Shown piece after piece: positions 1 to 7,587 of a stretch of 64,000 bases of DNA. Made by a program: the position numbers and the translations under genes. This DNA is from Hanamia caeni (GTDB taxonomy: Bacteria > Bacteroidota > Bacteroidia > Chitinophagales > Chitinophagaceae). The notes beneath the pieces were generated by a model. That model had not been told where the DNA came from, ran no database searches, and saw only the letters and a list, made by a program, of their open reading frames with translations. The number at the start of each line of letters is the position of its first letter. Position 1 is the first letter of the stretch. The stretch lies in contig NZ_RJJR01000002.1 in the NCBI RefSeq assembly GCF_003721595.1, forward strand, positions 496,001 to 560,000. The letters are read 5' to 3'.

Positions 1-825
1 TATAGCTATACTTACAAGCATAACGATATTACCGATTGTGAAAAGCAACTAAAACGCGCCACAGCAATGGCTCAAAAAACCGGCGGCGGTATATTGGTTA
101 TCACCGAAGGAGTTTATGGAATGAGTGGAACCCAGGGAAAATTAAGAGAAATAGTCGCGCTTAAAAATAAATATGATTTCAGATTGTTAATTGATGATGC
201 ACATGGTTTTGGTTCTATGGGGCCTAATGGCGCGGGCACTGATGAAGCCCAGGACTGCCAGGAAGATGTAGACTTGTATTTCAGCACGTTCGTAAAAAGT
301 ATGGGAAGTATCGGCGCTTTTATCGCAGGTCCACAAGATGTAATTAATTATTTACGATATAACGTTCGCTCACAGATTTATGCGAAAAGCTTGCCTATAG
401 CTGTAGTAGATGGCATGTTAACCAGGATGGAAATGTTAAAAAATCTGCCTGAATTGCGCGAAAAACTATGGCACATTGTGAACAGGCTGCAAAATGGTTT
501 AAGAGAAAAAGGATTTGACATTGGCGCCACCAACAGCCCCGTGACACCTATTTATATGAAAGGCGGACTGCCGGAAGCTACAAATATGGTAATGGATATC
601 CGCGAAAACTATAATATTTTTTGCTCTGTAGTAGTATATCCGGTAATTCCTAAGGGTGAAATTATTTTTAGAATCATTCCGACCGCAGCCCATACTGATG
701 AAGATGTAGACCTCACATTAAAGGCATTTGAGGAAACCAAAAAGAAACTGGATAACGGTGACTATAAAGCTGATGAAATTCCGGATATGTCTGAAGCCGG
801 ATACCTTCACAAAACGGTAGCATAA
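1..825 (+). CDS. Alpha-oxoamine synthase family PLP enzyme, serine palmitoyltransferase/cysteate acyltransferase-like (5' truncated)
   Basis: The frame is open from base 1, so the gene begins before the window; 274 residues of the C-terminal part are present. The family (2-amino-3-ketobutyrate CoA ligase, serine palmitoyltransferase, bacteroidete cysteate-fatty acyl transferase) condenses an amino acid with an acyl-CoA using pyridoxal phosphate. Visible hallmarks are IDDAHGFG, whose Asp contacts the cofactor, and STFVKSMGSIGAF, which holds the Schiff-base lysine. In Bacteroidota such enzymes start sphingolipid or sulfonolipid synthesis, so a membrane-lipid role is the best inference. The substrate (serine, cysteate or glycine) cannot be decided from this fragment. 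The lysine motif reads TFVKS rather than the common TFSKS. Confidence 0.8.
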   Translation, partial: YSYTYKHNDITDCEKQLKRATAMAQKTGGGILVITEGVYGMSGTQGKLREIVALKNKYDFRLLIDDAHGFGSMGPNGAGTDEAQDCQEDVDLYFSTFVKSMGSIGAFIAGPQDVINYLRYNVRSQIYAKSLPIAVVDGMLTRMEMLKNLPELREKLWHIVNRLQNGLREKGFDIGATNSPVTPIYMKGGLPEATNMVMDIRENYNIFCSVVVYPVIPKGEIIFRIIPTAAHTDEDVDLTLKAFEETKKKLDNGDYKADEIPDMSEAGYLHKTVA

Positions 826-830
826 AAAAA

Positions 831-852
831 CCGGGCTTTAAAAAAAGCCCGG
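831..852 (-). terminator. Hairpin terminator between convergent genes
   Basis: CCGGGCTTT and AAAGCCCGG form a perfect 9-bp stem with a 4-base loop. The flank next to the left gene is A-rich, so the U-tract exists only for minus-strand transcripts. It therefore looks like the terminator of leftward transcription, though the hairpin could also stop the rightward gene that ends 5 bases before it. Confidence 0.6.
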
Positions 853-1002
853 ACAATTAAAACCTTAACCATTTAATCTTAAATCAGAGTTCTAATAATA
901 AGTCGGTGCATAATTGAAAAAGGTTGTATGGCTTTTATTTTTTTGAATATTTTAGATAATTCATAGTTTCTCCCAGGCTTATACCTTTCATAAAAATATT
1001 CC

Positions 1003-1665
1003 TTATTGAATCTGAATAATTGATTTTTCCACTATGGCAAAAATATGGTCTGAGATTGAGGGCCTTATTTTCGCAAGGCCCGTAAATGCACTAAATGAAG
1101 GCAATACCGCAAATTTTTTACCGAAATAAAAGCAGGGAAACATTAGTGATTGATTGCCAGGGCCCTTCAGCTTTATCCCGGGATGAATATGACCGGAAAA
1201 AGTAAATTGAGAAGCACCCGGCTCAACGCAATGGTTGGCAATATCGTGCACAAAACAAAAAGGGTTTATCAATAAATGATCCCCGAACACTTCTATCTGC
1301 GCCTCCTCATATTTTTTTTGGGATAAAATATCATGATTTCCTTTTACCAGGATAAATTTCCGCGAAGGCATATCATTTCTCCATTTCAAAAAAAAATCAA
1401 TTTCCTTATTGGCAACGCTATGGAATAAATCCCCCGTAATCAGCACGATTTCAGGATTAAAAAATTGTACCTGCGCAAACAGCGTTTGAAGGTCATTTTT
1501 GAAAATATTTTGTGGAATAGCAATCCCAGATTTTCTGAAATGACCGGATTTGCCGAGGTGCAAATCTGAAAGGATTAAAATTTTTTTTTCTTCCCAAAAA
1601 ATACATCGCGCCGGAGAAAGCCAGAGTGTTTGTTGATGAAATAAAAACCGAAAGGAAGCAGACAA
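1003..1665 (-). CDS. pdeM: Ligase-associated DNA damage response endonuclease PdeM (metallophosphoesterase)
   Basis: A calcineurin-like metallophosphoesterase of 220 residues, the usual PdeM length. The metal-binding motifs occur in order: SDLHLGK near residue 33, TGDLFHS, KGNHD and SGHIHPG. The N-terminal segment FHQQTLWL...CIFWEE matches the short lead-in typical of PdeM. PdeM is an Mre11-like phosphoesterase, usually encoded with an ATP-dependent ligase, a Lhr-type helicase and an exonuclease; none of these is within the window. The start at 1665 is a TTG codon (no ATG lies upstream of the conserved lead-in). The family assignment is firm, the exact start less so. Confidence 0.8.
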   Translation of the reverse strand: MSASFRFLFHQQTLWLSPARCIFWEEKKILILSDLHLGKSGHFRKSGIAIPQNIFKNDLQTLFAQVQFFNPEIVLITGDLFHSVANKEIDFFLKWRNDMPSRKFILVKGNHDILSQKKYEEAQIEVFGDHLLINPFCFVHDIANHCVEPGASQFTFSGHIHPGIKLKGPGNQSLMFPCFYFGKKFAVLPSFSAFTGLAKIRPSISDHIFAIVEKSIIQIQ

Positions 1666-1765
1666 CTTTTTTCAGCAAGATAACTAAATTGATATAAAAC
1701 TTTCTGCCCGGTTTTCTGTCAGTAAACAAGCAAATATTGAAGATTTTTATTTTGTAGGGTAATTA

Positions 1766-1900
1766 TTAATAGCCGCTGAAGTGACGGTTATTTACTCCCC
1801 GATTGTGCTGAGCGCTGGACGGGTTTTTAGAGCCGGCGCAGGATGATAAAATGGTGATGATACCTAAAATAACTACCATGGATTTTAAAATCGTTCTCAT
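1766..1900 (-). CDS. Small lipoprotein (44 aa)
   Basis: ATG at 1900, TAA at 1766, 44 codons. The protein starts MRTILKSM, has a hydrophobic stretch VVILGIITI, then the lipobox LSSC followed by AGSKN, and ends in a short polar tail rich in Asn, His and Arg. This is the layout of the very small lipoproteins common in Chitinophagaceae. No function is recognised. The start is supported by a signal peptide that begins immediately. It lies upstream of pdeM in the same orientation, with about 100 bases between them. Confidence 0.6.
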   Translation of the reverse strand: MRTILKSMVVILGIITILSSCAGSKNPSSAQHNRGVNNRHFSGY

Positions 1901-2035
1901 AACGCGTTATTTATTTGCTTTTAAAAATTGCAGTGAATTCTTTAACGATCTGTACCAAAATTTATTGCAATTTTTTTTCAAATGGGATAGGGTAGTTTTT
2001 GGCAAAATTTAATTTTGACCACAATCCGGAAACTT

Positions 2036-3922
2036 CTATCCCTGGCGGGTTGCCAAATTTTCCTGTAATTTCTCCAATGAATGTTGCAAAATGTGCAGGC
2101 TGCTTTGCGCTGGCTTATTTTGCGAATTACTAAAAAGCGAATCGCTAAGATGTTGCAATTTTTCCTGTTGTTTTTTCCATTCGGGACTGTTGAAGTATTC
2201 TTGCGTTTTTTTTGCATCTTTCTTTAGAAGTTCCTGTTGCTTCTTCCATGCATCACTTTCAAAGTACTTGTGCATCTGTTCGGCATTTTTTTTAATAAGC
2301 TCCTGTTGCTTTTTCCATGCATCACCTTCAAAATATTTGTGCATCTGCTGCGCATTTTTTTGGATGAGTTCCTGTTGCTTTTTCCATTCGGCACTATTAA
2401 AATATTTTTGCATGGCAACGGCATTTCCACGCAACAAATCCTGTTGTTTTTTCCATGCGTCGCTTTCAAAATATTTCTGCATTTTCTCCGCATTTTTCTT
2501 GAGAGCCTGCTGCTGCTTTTTCCATGCATCACCTTCGAAATATTTGCGCATCTGCTTCGCATTTTTCTCAATCACTTGTTGCTGCTGTTTCCAGGCTTTA
2601 CTATCAAAATAATTCATCATCGGAGGAAGAGAATCATTTCTAAAGAACGGCGCGGCAGGTGGTAATGGAGCAGCGCCTGGCAACGGGGGAACCGGTGGGG
2701 TGGGAGGAGCAGGCGGAGGCGGAGGTGCTAATTTTGGCGCAGCTATAATAGCAACGGGAGGTACCGGAGCTTTTGGAGGAATAGGCGCCACATCTTCCGG
2801 CAATGAATCGCCCGCCGGCCAAAAATTCATTGAGTTAAAAAAAAGCGGTGTTGTTGACTTCATCAAACCTTTCGTTTCTGCTTTGTAAAATTTTTTTTGG
2901 AAGACAGGACTTGTTGAAGGGTTTAACCATGCAACTGAAATGGTCGCGATTGAAATAACCAAAAGCGTGATGAATTTTTGGCGAAGGCCCAGTTGATTGT
3001 TTTTCGTTTCCATAATATTTTTTATTCGGTGAAATAAATAAGAGCGTTTGTTCACTGCAGTCATTACCAGCGATTGTTTTTTCAAAGGTTCTTCCAGGGA
3101 CAATAAGGCATGTGCATAATGAAACGGCGTTGAAAACTGGACTACCATTTCATCGCATGATTTTTCTCTCTCTTCACGAATGTATTTAGTGATCCACCAG
3201 CCAAAGGGATTAAAAAACAGGACTATATCCAAAACTGTCTGGATGATATTCAACAAATAATCGTTGCGACGGATGTGGGCAAGTTCATGGAGTAAAATCG
3301 CCTCGAACTGTTCAGGAGATAATTTGCTCATCGCAGAAAAAGGGAGCAATATTACAGGCTTTAAAAAGCCAATCATCATGGGAGTATTCACGTGGCTTGA
3401 AAAAAAAGCCCGCAATGAAGTTTTGATCTGCATGCTCCTGGCGAGCCGGCTAAGATTTTGCTGAAAGACCGGATCGGGTTCAATAATTCCGGTTGATTTT
3501 AATTTATTAATTTTTAAAAAATTAAACAGGAAACGAAAAGTATACCATCCAATACCTAATACATAAATTGCAGCAATGAAAGGCAGGTATTCATTTAAAA
3601 ATGACATTAAAAACAAAGCTGATGAGTTTGAGCCGGCATTGGCGTTCAGTAATTCACTGGAAGCAAAGCTGGCTGTGGAGGCAAAATTGACATGACTATA
3701 CGCAATAGAATATTGATGAATAAATGTTACAATAAACCATGTGCCTATTGCCAGGTATGCGCAATAGGAAAGATTGTATTTCACATTTGACGCAGAATGG
3801 GGAATAAGTTTTAAAATAATTCGCAAGCAAATAAAGATGATAAACGCCTGTGCCAAACTGAGCATTATGGTATGGCCAATTGCTTCTGCCATTGAAGAAA
3901 ATAGAAAGTTTACCTGGTTCAT
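2036..3922 (-). CDS. BlaR1-type M56 membrane metallopeptidase with C-terminal tandem repeats
   Basis: A 628-residue protein. The N-terminal half has hydrophobic segments near residues 15-40, 50-70 and 108-137, then the gluzincin motif HELAH at 212-216 and the later EREKSCDE segment that normally supplies the third zinc ligand. A further membrane segment follows near 316-333. After it come a Pro-rich linker (about 379-425) and seven 23-residue repeats from residue 443. The M56 peptidase of BlaR1/MecR1 systems relieves repression by a BlaI partner, and the BlaI-type gene lies 47 bases upstream in the same orientation. The repeat tail replaces the penicillin-binding sensor domain of classical BlaR1, so a beta-lactam signal is not implied. 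An alternative start is Met11. Confidence 0.85.
   Translation of the reverse strand: MNQVNFLFSSMAEAIGHTIMLSLAQAFIIFICLRIILKLIPHSASNVKYNLSYCAYLAIGTWFIVTFIHQYSIAYSHVNFASTASFASSELLNANAGSNSSALFLMSFLNEYLPFIAAIYVLGIGWYTFRFLFNFLKINKLKSTGIIEPDPVFQQNLSRLARSMQIKTSLRAFFSSHVNTPMMIGFLKPVILLPFSAMSKLSPEQFEAILLHELAHIRRNDYLLNIIQTVLDIVLFFNPFGWWITKYIREEREKSCDEMVVQFSTPFHYAHALLSLEEPLKKQSLVMTAVNKRSYLFHRIKNIMETKNNQLGLRQKFITLLVISIATISVAWLNPSTSPVFQKKFYKAETKGLMKSTTPLFFNSMNFWPAGDSLPEDVAPIPPKAPVPPVAIIAAPKLAPPPPPAPPTPPVPPLPGAAPLPPAAPFFRNDSLPPMMNYFDSKAWKQQQQVIEKNAKQMRKYFEGDAWKKQQQALKKNAEKMQKYFESDAWKKQQDLLRGNAVAMQKYFNSAEWKKQQELIQKNAQQMHKYFEGDAWKKQQELIKKNAEQMHKYFESDAWKKQQELLKKDAKKTQEYFNSPEWKKQQEKLQHLSDSLFSNSQNKPAQSSLHILQHSLEKLQENLATRQG
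2114..2596 (-). repeat. Seven tandem 69-bp (23-residue) coding repeats
   Basis: In the M56 peptidase gene, residues 443 to about 603 contain seven units that start with AWKKQQ or EWKKQQ and end with KYFESD-like sequence, spaced exactly 23 residues apart (starts at 443, 466, 489, 512, 535, 558 and 581). The last unit is degenerate after the first ten residues. They are Lys/Gln rich and predicted helical, possibly a coiled stalk in the periplasm. The regular array also produces long open frames on the opposite strand, which are not genes. Confidence 0.9.
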
Positions 3923-3969
3923 GCTGTAGCTTTTGATTTTTGATAAATTGTTTACTTCTTCAGTTATAA

Positions 3970-4368
3970 TTAAGATGATTTTTTTGAAGATTTACTGCGA
4001 TTTTCAATCTCATCAAGGTAATTTTTGATCTCCCGGATTTCTTCCCTTGATGCCCGGTGATTGCCCAATGCATGCATGATGAGTTTGGCAGATGACCCTT
4101 TAAAAAAGCTATCAATCATTTTGCCCACTATTTCTTTTTGAATAGACTGCTTTTTTACCGCGGCAAAATATATATGCGATTTTGATTCATCATTACGGCT
4201 GAGCAATCCCTTTTCATACATTATCTGCATTAATTTTAAAGTGGTTGTATATCCCGCTTCTTTTTTTTCAGATAAAATGTCGTGCACTTCCCTGACGGTA
4301 GACGGGCCTTTCTCCCACAGGATTTTTAAAATGTCCATCTCGCTTTCTGTTGGCTTTATATTTTTCAT
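3970..4368 (-). CDS. BlaI/MecI/CopY family transcriptional repressor
   Basis: 132 residues, the normal length for this family of winged-helix repressors. The N-terminal part PTESEMDILKILWEKGPSTVREVH and the wing segment GYTTTLKLMQIMYEKGLL are diagnostic; the C-terminal helices would dimerise. BlaI-type repressors bind paired dyads and are inactivated by the partner M56 peptidase, which is encoded immediately downstream (2036-3922). The promoter region contains two identical-geometry dyads, so autoregulation of the two-gene operon is likely. The target genes beyond the operon cannot be told from this window. Confidence 0.9.
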   Translation of the reverse strand: MKNIKPTESEMDILKILWEKGPSTVREVHDILSEKKEAGYTTTLKLMQIMYEKGLLSRNDESKSHIYFAAVKKQSIQKEIVGKMIDSFFKGSSAKLIMHALGNHRASREEIREIKNYLDEIENRSKSSKKSS

Positions 4369-4381
4369 GCTGCTTGGTTTA

Positions 4382-4431
4382 CTACGAATTATTTCGTAGA
4401 ACGAATGTACGAACAGTTTCGTATTTGCAAA
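4382..4431 (-). promoter_or_regulatory. Promoter with paired BlaI-type operator dyads
   Basis: Two copies of TACGAA-N4-TTCGTA occur at 4383-4398 and 4408-4423, with centres 25 bases apart. Read on the minus strand, TTTG (4428-4431) and TACATTCG (4402-4409) are separated by 18 bases and resemble the Bacteroidota -33/-7 elements, with one mismatch in TAnnTTTG. The dyads overlap this putative promoter just upstream of the repressor start, as expected for autorepression. The dyads are seen; binding is inferred. Confidence 0.65.
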
Positions 4432-4503
4432 ATTTCTTTTTTCTTTTTAAAAAAAATTAACAAACACCTGGGCAGAAAACTTGGGTGGGAAAACAAAATG
4501 GGA

Positions 4504-4542
4504 TAAAAAAATCCCCCGGTTCAAATATGAAACCTGAACCGG
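4504..4542 (-). terminator. Rho-independent terminator of the DUF805 gene
   Basis: CCGGTTCA (4516-4523) pairs with TGAACCGG (4535-4542). Read on the minus strand, the stem is followed by a run of T residues (complement of 4504-4510). It lies 28 bases after the DUF805 stop codon. Confidence 0.75.
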
Positions 4543-4569
4543 CGGACTGCTGATCAAAGATTAAGAAAA

Positions 4570-5004
4570 TTATTTTTGAAGGTAATTACCTACTTCGTCT
4601 ATTTCGTCATAATTACCAATGCCTTTCGGGTTAATTCCATATTGATTTGCCCCTGAAATGCTATCAGTACACATTAAGACCAGCAACCAGATTGCGCCTG
4701 CTATAGGTATTAAACAAATCAGGAAAAACCACCCGCTTTTACCTACATCATGAAGCCTGCGCACTACTACAGCCAAGCTGGGAATCAAAATTGCGAGCTG
4801 ATAGAAAAGATAAAAATACCCGTAAGGCAGTTCGATGGGGCCGTTAAAGGTGTTAATAGAAAAGTTGGTGCCGAGCAGCTTATCTAAAAGCATGGCGGCA
4901 ATTGCAAAAATCAGGTTGAATAATACGAAATACCAGTATTCGCTGCGACGTGACCTTCCGGAAAAAACAGCATACTTTCTGAAAGCGCTTAAATAGTAAT
5001 TCAT
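4570..5004 (-). CDS. DUF805 domain membrane protein
   Basis: 144 residues. The N-terminal FSGRSRRSEYWYFVLFN, the central RRLHDVGKSGWF and the C-terminal NQYG segment are the signature of DUF805 inner-membrane proteins, with four predicted membrane helices. Its biochemical role is unknown. It appears monocistronic: a terminator follows it, and the next gene in the same orientation starts upstream beyond a separate terminator. Confidence 0.9.
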   Translation of the reverse strand: MNYYLSAFRKYAVFSGRSRRSEYWYFVLFNLIFAIAAMLLDKLLGTNFSINTFNGPIELPYGYFYLFYQLAILIPSLAVVVRRLHDVGKSGWFFLICLIPIAGAIWLLVLMCTDSISGANQYGINPKGIGNYDEIDEVGNYLQK

Positions 5005-5147
5005 TTAGTTTGGTTTTATTTTAAGAATTAGTTAAGGCGTATAAAAGTATCCCGATTTATTTAGTTTCAAAAGAAATCCGGCATATTTTTTCAGGAATAA
5101 AAAATCGAGATATTTATAGCTTTACTACTCTCCGCAAATTTTCAGGC

Positions 5148-5177
5148 AAAAAAAAGACCGCAACACAGCGGCCTTTT
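5148..5177 (-). terminator. Rho-independent terminator of the HtrA gene
   Basis: On the minus strand GGCCGC and GCGGTC form a 6-bp stem with one G-T pair around a 6-base loop, followed by a run of at least seven T residues. It sits 18 bases past the protease stop codon. Confidence 0.7.
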
Positions 5178-5195
5178 CTAATCGGATTTAAAATT

Positions 5196-6731
5196 TTATT
5201 CAGGTGAATTATTCATTGATAAAGGATATTCAAATGGCTCATTATACCCGGGATAATAGCCACTGATAGTAATATCAGTTTGATTACCTATCTCTTTTTT
5301 CAAATCATCCAGTGATTTCACATCTTTACCATTCACTTTAGTGATGATGAAGCCATCTCTCATACGGGTTTGGTCGTTAAGAACGCCATCGTTAATTTTT
5401 TTAACTACAACGCCTCCGGGCAAACCGAGTTGTTTGGCTTTTTGTGGATCTAAAGTTTCCAATTCTGCACCCAGCTTGTCCACCATCGGAGCAGCTTTAA
5501 CTATGGAATAAGTTCCCGCATTATTTTTCAGGGTTACTTTCATTGTTTTTTCGCTTCCGTCGCGGCTAACAGTTACATCCACTTTATCTCCCGGCCTGAA
5601 GTTGCTTAATTGTTCCTGCAATTCAGATCCAGAATTAATGGTAACGCCATTAATTTTTTCGATAACATCTCCCGGTTTGATACCAGCTTCTTTAGCAGCG
5701 CCATTAGCCACTACATCTGTAATGTAAACTCCATCTACATTCTCAGGAACATTTGCCTGCTTTTTTTGCTGATCGGTAAGGCGGCCCGCATCTAAGAATG
5801 CGGCTCCTAAAAATCCGCGCTGCACGCTTCCGTATTTTATAAGGTCATTCACTACTTTTTTAACGATGTCAACCGGAATGGCATAGGAATATCCGCTGTA
5901 ATACCCGGTAGGAGAAGCAATAGCTGCATTTATACCGATCATCTGGCCGCTTGTATTTATTAAGGCACCGCCGCTATTTCCAGGGTTTACGGCTGCATCT
6001 GTTTGAAGGAAAGATTCAACTGCCAGTTGCTGTCCGCCGGATTTATCATGGTTAAGCCCCAGCCATCTTGATTTAGCGCTGATAATTCCGGCTGTAACTG
6101 TAGCGTCGAGGTATAAGGGATACCCAATCGCTAATACCCATTGCCCAATTTTTGTATCGGATGAATTACCATAAAGCATAAAGGGCAAATTATTCGCATC
6201 AATTTTTATCACTGCCAGATCGTATGAAGGATCCGCAGCAATCACTTTTGCAGTATAAGTTTTCCTGTTGCTCATGGTCACCGTCACTTTATCAGAGCCT
6301 GCCACCACGTGGTTGTTAGTTACGATATATCCATCATCACTAATGATAACACCAGAACCGGATGCCTTCTCCGGTAGCATTCTTTGCCTTTGCCCCTGGC
6401 CAAAAAGCTGGTTAAATAAATCGTCACCAAAAAGATCTGAAAATGGATTTTGTTGCTGAGGTAAATTGTTATTTACCGTTTTAGCATTAGTCAGGGTTTT
6501 GATGTGCACTACAGTCGGAATCGCTGCTGCAGCCGCCTGGGTAAAATCAACCGGCCCACCCATCGGGCTATTACCGCTGTCTAAAAAACCAGCATACTTA
6601 TAATTTGCCGGAAGAGTAGATTGAAAATTCGGGTTATTTCTGTTGTGGTCAATTTTATTGAAAGTGAAAATAACTGCAAAAGTTGTAATAGCACTTATCA
6701 GCACAGTTAAGAGAACATGTTTTGTTTTCAT
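5196..6731 (-). CDS. htrA: Do/HtrA family periplasmic serine endopeptidase
   Basis: 511 residues with an N-terminal membrane anchor or signal segment (about 5-25). The trypsin-like domain has the catalytic triad His141 (TNNHVVAG), Asp171 (DPSYDLAVIK) and Ser253 (NPGNSGGAL). Two PDZ domains follow, near 305-395 and 420-500. DegP/DegQ enzymes degrade or hold misfolded envelope proteins and usually form trimers or larger cages. A Gln/Phe-rich loop (NPFSDLFGDDLFNQLFGQ) before the domain is the LA loop, common in bacteroidete members. Single gene with its own terminator. Confidence 0.92.
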   Translation of the reverse strand: MKTKHVLLTVLISAITTFAVIFTFNKIDHNRNNPNFQSTLPANYKYAGFLDSGNSPMGGPVDFTQAAAAAIPTVVHIKTLTNAKTVNNNLPQQQNPFSDLFGDDLFNQLFGQGQRQRMLPEKASGSGVIISDDGYIVTNNHVVAGSDKVTVTMSNRKTYTAKVIAADPSYDLAVIKIDANNLPFMLYGNSSDTKIGQWVLAIGYPLYLDATVTAGIISAKSRWLGLNHDKSGGQQLAVESFLQTDAAVNPGNSGGALINTSGQMIGINAAIASPTGYYSGYSYAIPVDIVKKVVNDLIKYGSVQRGFLGAAFLDAGRLTDQQKKQANVPENVDGVYITDVVANGAAKEAGIKPGDVIEKINGVTINSGSELQEQLSNFRPGDKVDVTVSRDGSEKTMKVTLKNNAGTYSIVKAAPMVDKLGAELETLDPQKAKQLGLPGGVVVKKINDGVLNDQTRMRDGFIITKVNGKDVKSLDDLKKEIGNQTDITISGYYPGYNEPFEYPLSMNNSPE

Positions 6732-7124
6732 TTATGGAAAATTTTATTTTATAGTTAATTAAATATTTTCAGAACTCAATTCAGGGTAAGTTGACAGCCT
6801 GCCGGTTTGTTTGCCTCAAATTATATGCCCGCGAATAAAATTAAAGTACTACTCATCAAAAATTTTACCGTCTATTTACCTTTAACAATAAATTAAAAAT
6901 ACTTTTCAATTATGTAAATATTGTTTTGTTATTAAAATGGAAATTTAGGTAGACGTTTTTTGACAGTGTAAAATTCTAAACGTCTTTTAAAAGTATCCTG
7001 CTGATTTAGTGAATGCAAGAGAAGTTTTTATAAGCTCAAAAGAAATTCCATTGTGTACCAAAATCAGGTATTTTAATTTTTTTTATCTATCTTTCTTATC
7101 CATTAACTTTTAAATTTGTCAATC
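6732..7124. other. AT-rich intergenic region between divergent genes
   Basis: 393 bases separate the HtrA start (leftward) from a small secreted protein (rightward), so promoters in both directions must lie here. I found no perfect TAnnTTTG element; TATCTTTC near 7090 is the nearest match for rightward transcription. The segment AAAAGTATCC...TCAAAAGAAAT(T)CC around 6990-7050 resembles one at about 5043-5078, which may be chance in AT-rich DNA. No further gene is seen. Confidence 0.4.
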
Positions 7125-7514
7125 ATGAAAACAAAATTATTCTTGCTTTTTGCTACCGGCTTGTTGGTAGCCTTTACTCCGGCAAAAAAAGCAAGTACTG
7201 AAAAGTCCAATGCGCAACCCGCTCCCCTTATCGTTCATACCTTTCATAAAGTGGAAACTGGAAGCGACGCTAAATCTTATTATGTAACATTAGCCTTTAA
7301 CCTATCAACGCAATCATTTGCCGCCATTTCTGCGCATGAAAATATTGTCAACCCGCCTGGAGAGTTAAACGTAACGCTAACCAGTGGTCAGGCCACCACT
7401 TTGAATGGTAATGGATCAACTATCGACATAACAATGGATCTTCATCTTAGCATTGATGGTACCTCAATTACAATAGCCATCCCGCAGGAATCGGGGATCC
7501 CCTTCGACTATTGA
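7125..7514 (+). CDS. Small secreted protein of unknown function
   Basis: 129 residues from the ATG at 7125; a TTG nine bases earlier is in frame, but the ATG directly opens the signal peptide MKTKLFLLFATGLLVAFTPA. The mature part is rich in Thr, Ser and Asn with alternating hydrophobic residues (SYYVTLAFNL, LNVTLTSGQ, ITMDLHLSIDGTSITI), suggesting a small beta-sandwich. No family is recognised. The T9SS-cargo gene follows 73 bases downstream in the same direction and may be co-expressed. Confidence 0.6.
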   Translation: MKTKLFLLFATGLLVAFTPAKKASTEKSNAQPAPLIVHTFHKVETGSDAKSYYVTLAFNLSTQSFAAISAHENIVNPPGELNVTLTSGQATTLNGNGSTIDITMDLHLSIDGTSITIAIPQESGIPFDY

Positions 7515-7587
7515 GAATTAACTGAGTCAGTATCATATCATATCTGCTCGCATTTTATTATTTGGTTACAAATTATCGGGAATTTAT

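Noticed and set aside
2091..2665. Two plus-strand frames of 173 and 142 residues, Cys/Phe-rich and repetitive
   Set aside because: They are antisense shadows of the 69-base repeats in the M56 gene; the repeated composition produces long frames on the other strand.
2036..4368. Beta-lactam resistance regulatory system
   Set aside because: The M56 protein lacks the penicillin-binding sensor domain, and no beta-lactamase gene is nearby.
6780..6970. TTGACA-like hexamers as sigma70-type -35 elements
   Set aside because: Bacteroidota primary promoters use TTTG/TAnnTTTG; no matching -10 was seen.
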